From JAEZDR01 sp039811185 (GTDB taxonomy: Bacteria > Bacteroidota > Bacteroidia > Chitinophagales > Chitinophagaceae): a DNA stretch of 64,000 nt. The position numbers were made by a program, and so were the translations under genes. Shown here one piece after another: positions 51,343 through 59,003 of this stretch (positions within the stretch are counted from its first letter, which is position 1; each line of letters begins with the position of its first letter). The stretch lies in NCBI GenBank assembly GCA_039811185.1, contig JBDHYF010000003.1, positions 62,001 through 126,000 of the forward strand. The letters run 5' to 3'. Below the pieces are notes generated by a model. It made no database searches, had not been told where the DNA came from, and was given only the letters and a program-made list of their open reading frames with translations.

Positions 51343-53240
51343 ATCCGGCTGCGGTAGCTATGCAGTTCCTTTGCCAGGTCTCTTGTGCAAACATCCATCG
51401 TGTTCACCGCGTCTTTAATATAATTGAGCAGCTTCTGTTTTTCTTCACCATCTTCTTCAATTTCAAGCAGGTTAACAAGCCCCTGAAGATTCACGATGGG
51501 TTGCCGAATTTCGTGGGAAGTGGAGAATGCAATCTTTTCCAACTGTTGTACATATTCCGTTTTGGCAAGTTCAGCTTTTTTCAATCCGGTAATATCAACA
51601 CCATAACCAATCAGGTATTTTACTTTATCGTTTTCGACAATGGGATGGATGATTCGAAGAAAAAAATGAATATCGTTTTTCGTTTTAATTTCTTCAACAT
51701 ATTCGGTGCTTAACCCAGAGAGCCCTTTCGTTAAATGTTGCAATCTTTTTTCGGCAATGGCCCGCGGAAAATTTTTATGCTCGCAAAACTCGAAGTCCGT
51801 TTTTCCAATCAGCCATTTCCGGAGCTCAGGGTTTTTTATGGCCACCTCGTTTACAAACAGGTATTGCAGTTCGCTGTTAAAAACGGCGATGTCAACAGGA
51901 AGTTTATTGAGGATGGTATCGTGAAACACTTTCTGTTTCTCCATCTCTTCAACGGCGGCAAGCTTACCAAAAATGATGGACGACTGCTCATTAATCCGCC
52001 TTAACCGGCTAATCACCGCATCGTTGGTCATTTTCGTCACCAGCGAAATCATTCCTAAAATATCATTCCCTGAAAGCAGGGGAATGATAATAAGCGCGCA
52101 GCCGGGAGTGGTAGATTCTATTTCGGTTAAATAACTTTTGATCATGTGCTGCTTCTCAATATCCAGCGCAGGAATAAGGTCTTTGATGCTCGGAAATACA
52201 AGAATGTTTTCATTCACATTCTCGGCCAAATTGATATCAATATCAGTGGCGGGAACCAGATAATCGGCTCGGCCCTTTTCAACGTAAGCACCATCCTTTA
52301 ATTCGCCTTCAAGACAAAACTGATTCTCCGCCTTTGAGTAGGAAAACACTCTGGCCACCACACTGTCGGTAACATTATGATAGGCCTCGAGAATGCTTTT
52401 GTAAATGGTTGATTTTGGATTTTTCGACAATGCAATTTGCGTAATGGAACCAATCAGCTCAACCTCTTTCAGCGAAAAGTGAAGAGAGTCTTCATTCACT
52501 TTTATTTCAGTAATATCTCTCCCGATTGATAGTATTTCCTTCAGTTTGCCATCGTTGTCGAATATGCCTGTTTCCGACCACTGGATCCATTTTCCGTTCC
52601 CATCTTTATCTTGTACAAAATGAGTAGTAGAAATCGACGGATGTTCGGTTGTTAACTGCAAAAGCTGATTGCGGTAGCTCTTTTCTTCGGTAGCGCTTTT
52701 AAAAAGATGCTTTATTTTCTTAAACTCGTCGGAGGCAACGCCAAAAAAATCGCAAAATTTACTGTTCGCAAAAATCCGGTTTCCATCTTTGTTGGTAACA
52801 GAAACCATATCCGCCAGCGCATTAAAAACAGAGTGCAGCCGCTCATTAATGACTTGTATGCCGGAATCTTGTTCATCAATCAACGATTCAATCAGCACAA
52901 ACCGCGGCTCGGCAGTGGATGTGCACTTCAACGGAAAAATATGGGAGTGGGTACAATACTTTTTTCCTTTTTTGTTGCGATGATGAACCTCGCTCTGCCA
53001 AAATCCTTCCTGTTCAATTGCCAGCAGAATTTTTGCGAAGCTGCCCGAAACGCCCTTTGAAATAAAGGTGCAATTAAATGGCTTGCCCACCAATTGATCA
53101 GCGGCATAACCCGATAATGCACACATCGATGGACTTACACTTGCAACAAAGCCACGACCGTCCAATATTGCCATCGGGAATGATTTATCGAGGACATCTT
53201 TTGAATGAAAGAAAAAGGTTTTTTCGTTTGGTATTGGCAT
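51339..53240 (-). CDS. PAS/GAF sensor protein with H-box but no catalytic (HATPase) domain
   Basis: About 633 residues. Domains in order: PAS (about 10-115), PAS (about 135-245, with the DITEI linker), GAF (about 260-420, CALIIIPLLSGNDILGMISLV), PAS (about 430-545), and a HisKA-like dimerisation helix with FSTSHEIRQPIVNLQGL at about 565. The protein stops about 50 residues later (YRSRI). An ATPase domain of about 110 residues is missing, so it cannot autophosphorylate by itself. It may pair with another kinase. The start at 53240 (MPIPNEK) is preferred over TTG at 53270. Its stop overlaps folB by 4 bp, so the gene end looks stable. Confidence 0.85.
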   Translation of the reverse strand: MPIPNEKTFFFHSKDVLDKSFPMAILDGRGFVASVSPSMCALSGYAADQLVGKPFNCTFISKGVSGSFAKILLAIEQEGFWQSEVHHRNKKGKKYCTHSHIFPLKCTSTAEPRFVLIESLIDEQDSGIQVINERLHSVFNALADMVSVTNKDGNRIFANSKFCDFFGVASDEFKKIKHLFKSATEEKSYRNQLLQLTTEHPSISTTHFVQDKDGNGKWIQWSETGIFDNDGKLKEILSIGRDITEIKVNEDSLHFSLKEVELIGSITQIALSKNPKSTIYKSILEAYHNVTDSVVARVFSYSKAENQFCLEGELKDGAYVEKGRADYLVPATDIDINLAENVNENILVFPSIKDLIPALDIEKQHMIKSYLTEIESTTPGCALIIIPLLSGNDILGMISLVTKMTNDAVISRLRRINEQSSIIFGKLAAVEEMEKQKVFHDTILNKLPVDIAVFNSELQYLFVNEVAIKNPELRKWLIGKTDFEFCEHKNFPRAIAEKRLQHLTKGLSGLSTEYVEEIKTKNDIHFFLRIIHPIVENDKVKYLIGYGVDITGLKKAELAKTEYVQQLEKIAFSTSHEIRQPIVNLQGLVNLLEIEEDGEEKQKLLNYIKDAVNTMDVCTRDLAKELHSYRSRI

Positions 53241-53378
53241 GCGAAAAATCTGGGGTGGTAAAAATAGCAAAAACCGAACACTATTTTAAAGCGACTACTT
53301 GAAACATAAATCGAAATTTAATGGCCTCCATTGCTTTTTAACTGGCAGGAATGTTGACGATCAGATGAAAATGAAAAG

Positions 53379-53597
53379 ATGAAAGAAGAAAAACGCGATT
53401 TATTTGCAAGCCAAACCTCCACAAAAGAGGGAAACCTGAATCAGGATGACATGGCAAGAAGCAGCGGCGATAATGATGCCGACCGAGTGGTGAGCCACAA
53501 CAACGAAGCTTTAAAAAAAGCCGGCGATGAGTATTTTGAAGGGCCGCAGAAAAGCGATGATGACCGGTCGTCAGAAGAACCTACCAACCGGAAGTAA
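53379..53597 (+). CDS. Small hydrophilic hypothetical protein
   Basis: A 72-residue protein, extremely polar: MKEEKRDLFASQTSTKEG, then DDMARSSGDNDADRVVSHNNEAL, and a tail of SDDDRSSEEPTNRK. Probably disordered. No hydrophobic core is seen. Such small hydrophilic proteins are often stress-related, but nothing here proves it. Its 3' end overlaps lutA by 17 bp. The frame is open and starts with ATG, but codon evidence is limited. Confidence 0.45.
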   Translation: MKEEKRDLFASQTSTKEGNLNQDDMARSSGDNDADRVVSHNNEALKKAGDEYFEGPQKSDDDRSSEEPTNRK

Positions 53598-54300
53598 GTA
53601 CCTCTGCCAAATGCAGAAACCTCAGTGATTGTTGTTGATTGGCCGACCGCCCGTTTAAGTGCATGAGGCAACTCATATCCGTACTGATTATTAAATCGGC
53701 ACCGGTTGCTTGTGCGTGCCCTATTTTTTGATCGGCCATTGCGGCGCTGATGGCAGGAAATTTTACTGCAAATGTGCCTCCGAAGCCGCAGCAGGTTTCT
53801 TCGTCCATCATTTGCTTTAGTACCAGCCCCTGAACCTTCGCTAACAGCTGTAGTGGTTCGGAACGAATACCACACTCACGCAGGGCCGCGCAACTGTGGT
53901 GATAAGTGGCAGTTGCCGGGAAGGTTGCACCAAAGTCGTCAAATTTTAAATGGTTCACCAAAAAGTCGCTAAGCTCGAACACTCTTGCCGCTGTTTTGTT
54001 TGCGTGTATGGAATATGCCGAATCGGAAAAAAGAGAAGGGTAGTGGTTCTTTAAAAATCCAACACAACTGGCGCTGGGTGCAACTATAAGTTCTTCGTGT
54101 TTAAAATCGTCGAGAAATTTCGTACACACCGCTTTTGCCTCACCCACAAAGCCGGCGTTAAAGGCCGGCTGGCCACAACATGTTTGGTCCTGGTTGTAGT
54201 GAACTTCGCAGCCAGCTTTCCTCAGCAGTTTAACGGTATCAAATGCCACATTGGGATATAGCTGATCGATGAAACAAGGAACAAACAAGCTAACCCGCAT
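53581..54300 (-). CDS. lutA: LutA/YkgE-like Fe-S oxidoreductase subunit
   Basis: A 239-residue protein with two CCG domains: QTCCGQPAFNAG near residue 40 and EETCCGFGGTFAVKFPAIS near residue 170. It lies in the family of the lactate utilisation protein LutA and the glycolate oxidase/heterodisulfide-reductase subunits. In LutABC it works with LutB and LutC in lactate oxidation, but neither is adjacent here. The start overlaps ribH by one base. Confidence 0.88.
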   Translation of the reverse strand: MRVSLFVPCFIDQLYPNVAFDTVKLLRKAGCEVHYNQDQTCCGQPAFNAGFVGEAKAVCTKFLDDFKHEELIVAPSASCVGFLKNHYPSLFSDSAYSIHANKTAARVFELSDFLVNHLKFDDFGATFPATATYHHSCAALRECGIRSEPLQLLAKVQGLVLKQMMDEETCCGFGGTFAVKFPAISAAMADQKIGHAQATGADLIISTDMSCLMHLNGRSANQQQSLRFLHLAEVLTSGW

Positions 54301-54791
54301 CAGATATTTTGCTGGTTAATTTTCCGGGTTAGTGCAATCATTTTTAAAGCCGTGATGGCCGCCTCTTCACCTTTATGTCCGGCATTTCCGCCGATTCGCT
54401 CAATCGCCTGCTGTTCGGTATTTACGGTAAGTACACCAAAAATAACCGGCACTTCGATGGTGGTGTTCAAAAAGGTGATGGCATCGGTTACCGATTTGCA
54501 AACGTAATCGAAATGAGGTGTGTCGCCTTTAATAACAGCACCCAAAGCAACAAAGGCCGATGCGGTAGGATTACTGCTTCTGATGTAGGTGCGAATGGCG
54601 AAAGGAATTTCAACCGCACCCGGCACACAAATGCACTTATAGTTTACGCCGGCTTCCGAAAGCACACGCTTGCAGCCCGCCTCCAGTTCGTCGGTAATAT
54701 GGGCGTTCCATTCCGTCTTAACTATAATAACAAAGGCATCCTTCGGGTGTGGAATGCCTTGTTTAAGTTCTGAATTTCCGTGAGCAGACAT
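54300..54791 (-). CDS. ribH: 6,7-Dimethyl-8-ribityllumazine synthase
   Basis: A 163-residue enzyme of riboflavin synthesis that condenses the 3,4-dihydroxy-2-butanone 4-phosphate with the aminopyrimidine. It has VIVKTEWNAHITDELEAG, PGAVEIPFAIRTYI, and VALGAVIKGDTPHFDYVCKSV with the catalytic His region. It ends with the ERIGGNAGHKGEEAAITALKMI pattern. The lutA gene follows on top of its stop. TPR gene upstream is 3 bp away; the three probably form one transcript. Confidence 0.97.
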   Translation of the reverse strand: MSAHGNSELKQGIPHPKDAFVIIVKTEWNAHITDELEAGCKRVLSEAGVNYKCICVPGAVEIPFAIRTYIRSSNPTASAFVALGAVIKGDTPHFDYVCKSVTDAITFLNTTIEVPVIFGVLTVNTEQQAIERIGGNAGHKGEEAAITALKMIALTRKINQQNI

Positions 54792-54794
54792 AAA

Positions 54795-55487
54795 TTATTT
54801 TACGCTAAAATCATTGGCCTGAACTTCGAGCCGATAGATGTATTTGTCAATATTAAAACCTTTATCCGTTTTAGGAAAGCGTTTTTTCAGGTCTTTATAA
54901 ATGTCAACTGCTTCTTTTGTTTTGCCCATAGTCTCGTTAAGCAAACCTGCACGAAACAAGTATTCGGAGCTGTTAAACTCATCGTCAGGAAACTCGCCGG
55001 CAGCTTTTTTATAGGAGTCGATTGCCTCCTGACTTTTACCTTGTTCGCTCAATGCATCCCCAAGGGCACCGTAGGCCATCATTTGAATTTGTTTGGCGTC
55101 AGTGGAAAAGTCTTTGAGATATTTTACTGCGTTGTCAAATTCTCCAAGCTTCAGGTATGAAATGCCGGCGTAGTACTTTGCAAGATTGCCTTCTTTTGTA
55201 GCGCCGTAATTGTTGATGATGTAGAGAAATCCTTTGTTGATACCGTCGCCATTTAAAGCGAGGCGGAAGGAATCTACTGCAAAATAGTTTTGGGCTGTGA
55301 AGATTGCTGCGGCCGCCCGTTCGGCTCTTGGTTTTACCACATAGCTCTGGTAGGCAAAAATTCCACCGGCTACTGCAATTACACCCACAATAATGTAGGC
55401 GATAAATTTTTTGTTTTTAAACCATACGCTTTCCAACACGTCGGTGGGTTGGCGCTGTTCGGGAGCAGCATTTCGCTTATCTGACAT
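54795..55487 (-). CDS. TPR-containing membrane-anchored protein (YfgM/BamD-like)
   Basis: A 230-residue protein with one N-terminal TM (KFIAYIIVGVIAVAGGIFAYQSYVV) after a short cytoplasmic DVLESVWFKNK segment. It is followed by TPR-like repeats: GNLAKYYAGISYLKLGEFDNAVKYL, MMAYGALGDALSEQGKSQEAIDSYKKAA, YLFRAGLLNETMGKTKEAVDIYKDL. Its layout matches YfgM, a periplasmic chaperone-associated protein, or a generic periplasmic scaffold. First gene of the ribH-lutA transcript. Confidence 0.85.
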   Translation of the reverse strand: MSDKRNAAPEQRQPTDVLESVWFKNKKFIAYIIVGVIAVAGGIFAYQSYVVKPRAERAAAAIFTAQNYFAVDSFRLALNGDGINKGFLYIINNYGATKEGNLAKYYAGISYLKLGEFDNAVKYLKDFSTDAKQIQMMAYGALGDALSEQGKSQEAIDSYKKAAGEFPDDEFNSSEYLFRAGLLNETMGKTKEAVDIYKDLKKRFPKTDKGFNIDKYIYRLEVQANDFSVK

Positions 55488-55518
55488 ATACTTGTTTGGG
55501 TTTAGAAGAAGGTGAATA

Positions 55519-56517
55519 TTAATCTACAATAAAGGGATAGTTTTTATCTACATAAACATCTTTCAATACTTCCGATTCATCGGGCCACGGACTTTCTTCA
55601 GCAAAAGTTACTGAATCGTCCACAACCTTGTCGATTCGTTCATTGATGGCTTTTATTTCGTCGTCTGTTGCAAACTTGTTTTCTTTAATAATCTGCAATA
55701 CTTCTGTAATAGGATCTTTGGTTTTGTATTGATCTACTTCGTCTTTGCTTCTGTATTTCTGAGGGTCGGAAATAGAGTGGCCTTTGTATCGATAAGTTTT
55801 TATTTCGAGTAGTGTTGGGCCGCCACCTTCACGCGCTCTCTTTACCGCGCGGGCAACCGCATCGTGCACCGCCTCAGCCTTCATTCCATCCACCTGGTCC
55901 GCAGGCATTTCGTACGCATCGCCAAGCTTGTAAATATCAATTACGTTCGATGTTCTCGAAACAGAAGTACCCATCGCATAATTATTATTCTCACAAATAA
56001 AAATTACCGGCAACTTCCATAACATGGCGAGGTTAAATGTTTCATGCAGCATCCCTTGTCGTGAAGCTCCGTCGCCAAAAAAAGTGAGCACTACATTATC
56101 AGTGCCTTTATATTTCTCTGCAAACGCAAGACCGGCGCCGGTGCCTATTTGCGCACCCACAATTCCATGGCCGCCATAAAAGTTATTTGCTTTATCGAAA
56201 AAGTGCATGCTGCCACCTTTACCTTTCGCACAACCGGTTGCTTTTCCGTATAATTCCGCCATGCAGGCATTTGCTGAAGTTCCTTTTGCGAGCGCCAGCC
56301 CATGATCCCGATAAGCAGTGATAAACAAATCTTCAGGACGCGTAGCCGTCATGCAACCCGCCGCTATCGCTTCCTGACCCACATAAGCATGAAAGAAACC
56401 GCGAATTTTCCCGGCCATCTTATACATCTCTTCCGACTTAAGCTCGAACTGGCGAATGAGTTGCATTAACTCGTACCAGTACATATAAGTTTCTTTAGAA
56501 AACCTTGTAGACGCCAC
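55519..56517 (-). CDS. pdhA: Pyruvate dehydrogenase E1 component alpha subunit
   Basis: About 332 residues, TPP-dependent alpha subunit of PDH E1. The TPP motif is FFGDGASRQGMLHETFNLAMLWKLPVIFICENNNY (GDG to NN). The RGFFHAYVGQEA and DHGLALAKG segments and RSKDEVDQYKTKDPI are PDHA-typical. The start is GTG at 56517 (VASTRFSKETY), because a complete promoter is at 56536-56565, inside the longer ATG frame at 56565. PdhB is not in the window. The E2 gene is 2.5 kb downstream on the same strand side, behind the ftsY block. Confidence 0.94.
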   Translation of the reverse strand: MASTRFSKETYMYWYELMQLIRQFELKSEEMYKMAGKIRGFFHAYVGQEAIAAGCMTATRPEDLFITAYRDHGLALAKGTSANACMAELYGKATGCAKGKGGSMHFFDKANNFYGGHGIVGAQIGTGAGLAFAEKYKGTDNVVLTFFGDGASRQGMLHETFNLAMLWKLPVIFICENNNYAMGTSVSRTSNVIDIYKLGDAYEMPADQVDGMKAEAVHDAVARAVKRAREGGGPTLLEIKTYRYKGHSISDPQKYRSKDEVDQYKTKDPITEVLQIIKENKFATDDEIKAINERIDKVVDDSVTFAEESPWPDESEVLKDVYVDKNYPFIVD

Positions 56518-56535
56518 TTTAAAATTTTTGAGCGG

Positions 56536-56565
56536 CAAATATAGTGCAATCGGCTTATTATTCAA
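56536..56565 (-). promoter_or_regulatory. Full Bacteroidetes promoter of pdhA
   Basis: On the minus strand TTG (56563-56565), 19-bp spacer, then TATATTTG (56536-56543). It would start transcription about 12 nt before GTG at 56517, and so decides the start of this gene. Confidence 0.75.
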
Positions 56566-56612
56566 GGAATGTTGTCAGGAAAAGAAATGTATAAAAACGA
56601 GTAAGTTTTCTT

Positions 56613-57155
56613 CTATGTTAGCGGATTACTGCGTTCAAAAATCAACAGGTGTATCGGCTGCCCGTTTTTGATTTCGGCATTGTTGATTTTTTTCTTAAAG
56701 CGAAAACCGGCCCGCTCCAATAGTCGCAAACAGCCCTTGTTTTCCGGCTCTGCCTCTGCCTGAATAATTTGAATACCCGCTGAAAAGGCCATTTCAGCAG
56801 CGCATTCGAGGGCCTCAGCCATCAATCCTCTTTTCCAAAAAACGGGCAATAACCAGAAACCAATTTCGAGCTTTTTATGTGCGGGCTCGTGGTTGTTAAA
56901 TCCGATGGCACCCGCAAAATCCGATGTTTCCTGCACACAAATAGCCCACCACTTGCCGGCGTTTTCTTCTTCCAGTTGCCGAAACCATTTCATCTGTTCG
57001 GCTGTAGCCTCAAGTGTCTGGTACGATACGCCATAGTATCGGATTACCTCTGGATGCGAAAGGCCTTCAAAAACTTTATGTATGTCGGAATCAACGATGG
57101 GCCGAAGCACAAGGCGCGGCGTAAAAACGGCGTGGTTGGGGAAACCCGGCATCAT
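56613..57155 (-). CDS. GNAT N-acetyltransferase (RimJ/RimL-like)
   Basis: A 180-residue acetyltransferase. It has LVLRPIVDSDIHKVFEGLSHPEV, GAIGFNNHEPAHKKLEIGFWLLPVFWKRGLMAEALE (acetyl-CoA loop region), and AEPENKGCLRLLERAGFRF. These are the RimJ/RimL-type marks. Substrate unknown. It overlaps ftsY by 4 bp (ATGA), so the two genes are translated in a coupled way. Confidence 0.9.
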   Translation of the reverse strand: MMPGFPNHAVFTPRLVLRPIVDSDIHKVFEGLSHPEVIRYYGVSYQTLEATAEQMKWFRQLEEENAGKWWAICVQETSDFAGAIGFNNHEPAHKKLEIGFWLLPVFWKRGLMAEALECAAEMAFSAGIQIIQAEAEPENKGCLRLLERAGFRFKKKINNAEIKNGQPIHLLIFERSNPLT

Positions 57156-58114
57156 TTTTCAAGATTAAACAAGCTATCGATAAATTCTTCTTTATTGAAA
57201 AGAAGAAGGTCTTCCATTTTTTCTCCCACACCAATATATTTTACGGGAATCTTCAGTTCGTGCGCAATGGCAAGTACGATTCCGCCTTTTGCAGTTCCGT
57301 CTAATTTGGTAATGGCCAGAGCAGAAACCTCGGTGGCTGCGGTAAACTGTCGCGCCTGTTCTAAAGCGTTTTGTCCGGTTGATCCATCGAGTACCAGTAA
57401 AACCTCGTGGGGCGCGTCGGGCAGTACTTTTTTTATGACGCGTTTAATTTTCGATAATTCATCCATTAAATGGATTTTGTTGTGCAAGCGGCCGGCCGTG
57501 TCGATGATCACGACATCCGATTTTTGCGCCACCGCGCTCTGAACGGTGTCGAATGCAACCGCGCTGGGGTCGGAACCCATTTGCTGTTTTACAATGGGAA
57601 CACTTACTCTTTCGCTCCAAATTGTAAGCTGATCAACGGCTGCCGCCCTGAAAGTATCCGCCGCTCCGAGTATTACCGCGTTGCCGGCTTTTTTAAAGTT
57701 GTAGGCAAGCTTTCCGATAGTGGTTGTTTTTCCCACGCCGTTTACGCCAACTACAAGGATTACGTGTGGCTTTTGAGAACCGGAAAGGTTAAACGTTTTG
57801 TACTGATCATCCGGAGCGTCGGAAAGAATCGACTGCATTTCCTCCTGAAGAATTTTGTTTAAATCGGAAGTGCTCACGTATTTATCGCGGGCAACTCTTT
57901 CTTCAATGTTTTTAATAATTTCTATTGTCGTATTCAGGCCCACGTCGGCGGTAATCAGGGCTTCCTCCAAATTGTCGAGCACCTGCTCATCCACTGTAGA
58001 TTTCCCGGCAATCGCTTTTGTAATTTTCGAGAAAAAACCGTCTTTCGTTTTTTGAAGTCCTTCATCCAGCGATTCTTTTTCCTTCTTACCGAACAGTTTA
58101 TTAAAAAATCCCAT
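57152..58114 (-). CDS. ftsY: Signal recognition particle receptor FtsY
   Basis: A 320-residue SRP receptor GTPase that docks ribosome-SRP complexes at the inner membrane. It has the G1 motif VNGVGKTTTIGKL, G3 DTAGRLHNK, G4 TKLDGTAKGG, and the conserved RAAAVDQL region. The N-terminal A domain is very short (about 30 residues), as in Gram-positive and Bacteroidota FtsY. It follows rpmB, rpmG and the DUF4295 gene in one block, a known arrangement. Confidence 0.96.
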   Translation of the reverse strand: MGFFNKLFGKKEKESLDEGLQKTKDGFFSKITKAIAGKSTVDEQVLDNLEEALITADVGLNTTIEIIKNIEERVARDKYVSTSDLNKILQEEMQSILSDAPDDQYKTFNLSGSQKPHVILVVGVNGVGKTTTIGKLAYNFKKAGNAVILGAADTFRAAAVDQLTIWSERVSVPIVKQQMGSDPSAVAFDTVQSAVAQKSDVVIIDTAGRLHNKIHLMDELSKIKRVIKKVLPDAPHEVLLVLDGSTGQNALEQARQFTAATEVSALAITKLDGTAKGGIVLAIAHELKIPVKYIGVGEKMEDLLLFNKEEFIDSLFNLEK

Positions 58115-58225
58115 TATAATTTCTGCGTTTGATATTTGGCTGCAATATTAAGCTTCAATATATAAAATGCAAAAAGCCTTCCGTCGGAGAGAGGGAAAGC
58201 TTATAAAAAAACAAGATAGCGGCTA

Positions 58226-58399
58226 TTATTTAGCGGCCAAAAAATCTTTTACTTTTTCTTTGTGTACGATCGACTCTTTAAAGGTGTATGCACCGGTTTT
58301 AGAGCTGCGCACTGCTTTAATTACTTTAGTCCAGTTTTTAGCTTCAGCAGCTGCTTTCTGGTCTTTCATTTTCGCGTTCTTAGATGCTACTTTTGCCAT
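58226..58399 (-). CDS. DUF4295 small basic protein
   Basis: A 57-residue protein starting MAKVASKNAKMKDQKAAAEAK. A run of KVIKAVRSSKTGAYTFKESIVHKEKVKDFLAAK follows. It is Lys-rich and found in the rpmG-ftsY gap of Bacteroidota; the family is named DUF4295. Its place between ribosomal protein genes and its basic composition suggest binding to the ribosome (inference). It is 2 bp downstream of rpmG and too short to be noticed by length filters. Confidence 0.85.
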   Translation of the reverse strand: MAKVASKNAKMKDQKAAAEAKNWTKVIKAVRSSKTGAYTFKESIVHKEKVKDFLAAK

Positions 58400-58401
58400 G
58401 A

Positions 58402-58584
58402 CTATTTAATTTCTTTGTGAACAGTAACTTTTTTAAGGTTGGGGTTGTATTTCTTCAACTCTATACGCTCGGGCGTATTCTTTTTGTTCTTTTTGGTGAT
58501 GTAACGGCTTGTGCCGGGAACGTCGGTAGTTTTCTGCTCCGTACATTCTAAAATCACCTGAACTCTGTTTCCTTTCTTTGCCAT
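58402..58584 (-). CDS. rpmG: 50S ribosomal protein L33
   Basis: A 60-residue protein, [22 protein letters not shown] then [28 protein letters not shown], an L33 signature. It has no CxxC zinc pair, so it is a zinc-independent form. Second gene of the rpmB-rpmG-DUF4295-ftsY block. Confidence 0.97.
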   Translation of the reverse strand: MAKKGNRVQVILECTEQKTTDVPGTSRYITKKNKKNTPERIELKKYNPNLKKVTVHKEIK

Positions 58585-58617
58585 TGTATAGACAATTTAA
58601 ACTTATTTCTTTTAAAA

Positions 58618-58854
58618 TTAGATGTGTTCTCCTTTTGCTCTTAGTTCCTTAACCACGGTTGCCAAACCATTTTTGTTGATGGTTCTTAACGCCTGAGTGG
58701 ATAGTTTAATCGTTATCCAACGGTCTTCTTCAGCAAAATAGAAACGCTTTGTTTGCAAATTGGGTAAAAAGCGACGCTTGGTTTTTATGTTAGAATGCGA
58801 AACTTTATGTCCACCAATTGGTTTTTTTCCAGTAATCTGACATACTCTAGCCAT
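58618..58854 (-). CDS. rpmB: 50S ribosomal protein L28
   Basis: A 78-residue protein beginning [34 protein letters not shown], the L28 family opening. It has a single Cys near the start, without the CxxC pair of the zinc form. It leads the block to ftsY. Confidence 0.97.
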   Translation of the reverse strand: MARVCQITGKKPIGGHKVSHSNIKTKRRFLPNLQTKRFYFAEEDRWITIKLSTQALRTINKNGLATVVKELRAKGEHI

Positions 58855-58888
58855 GATAATAATTTTTATCCGGTTTTTTACGGGAGTG

Positions 58889-58921
58889 CAAAAGTGAGAA
58901 AATATAACGATACCAACAAAA
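58889..58921 (-). promoter_or_regulatory. Probable promoter of the rpmB-ftsY block
   Basis: On the minus strand TTTTG (58917-58921), 20-bp spacer, then CACTTTTG (58889-58896), one base off TAnnTTTG. Its position, about 35 bp before the rpmB ATG, is right. Confidence 0.55.
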
Positions 58922-58977
58922 TTAATTCTTCTATTTCCCCACTTTTCTTGGTTTTAACAGAACATTTTTCAAAGAAA

Positions 58978-58997
58978 AGCCCGCAGTTAAGCGGGCT
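58978..58997 (-). terminator. Terminator after the E2 gene
   Basis: AGCCCGC and GCGGGCT form a 7-bp stem around AGTTAA. A T-rich stretch follows on the minus strand. It is just past the E2 stop. Confidence 0.75.
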
Positions 58998-59003
58998 AAA
59001 ATT

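Noticed and set aside
56518..56565. ATG-initiated longer form of pdhA
   Set aside because: The region holds a full TTG-N19-TATATTTG promoter, so it should not be translated.
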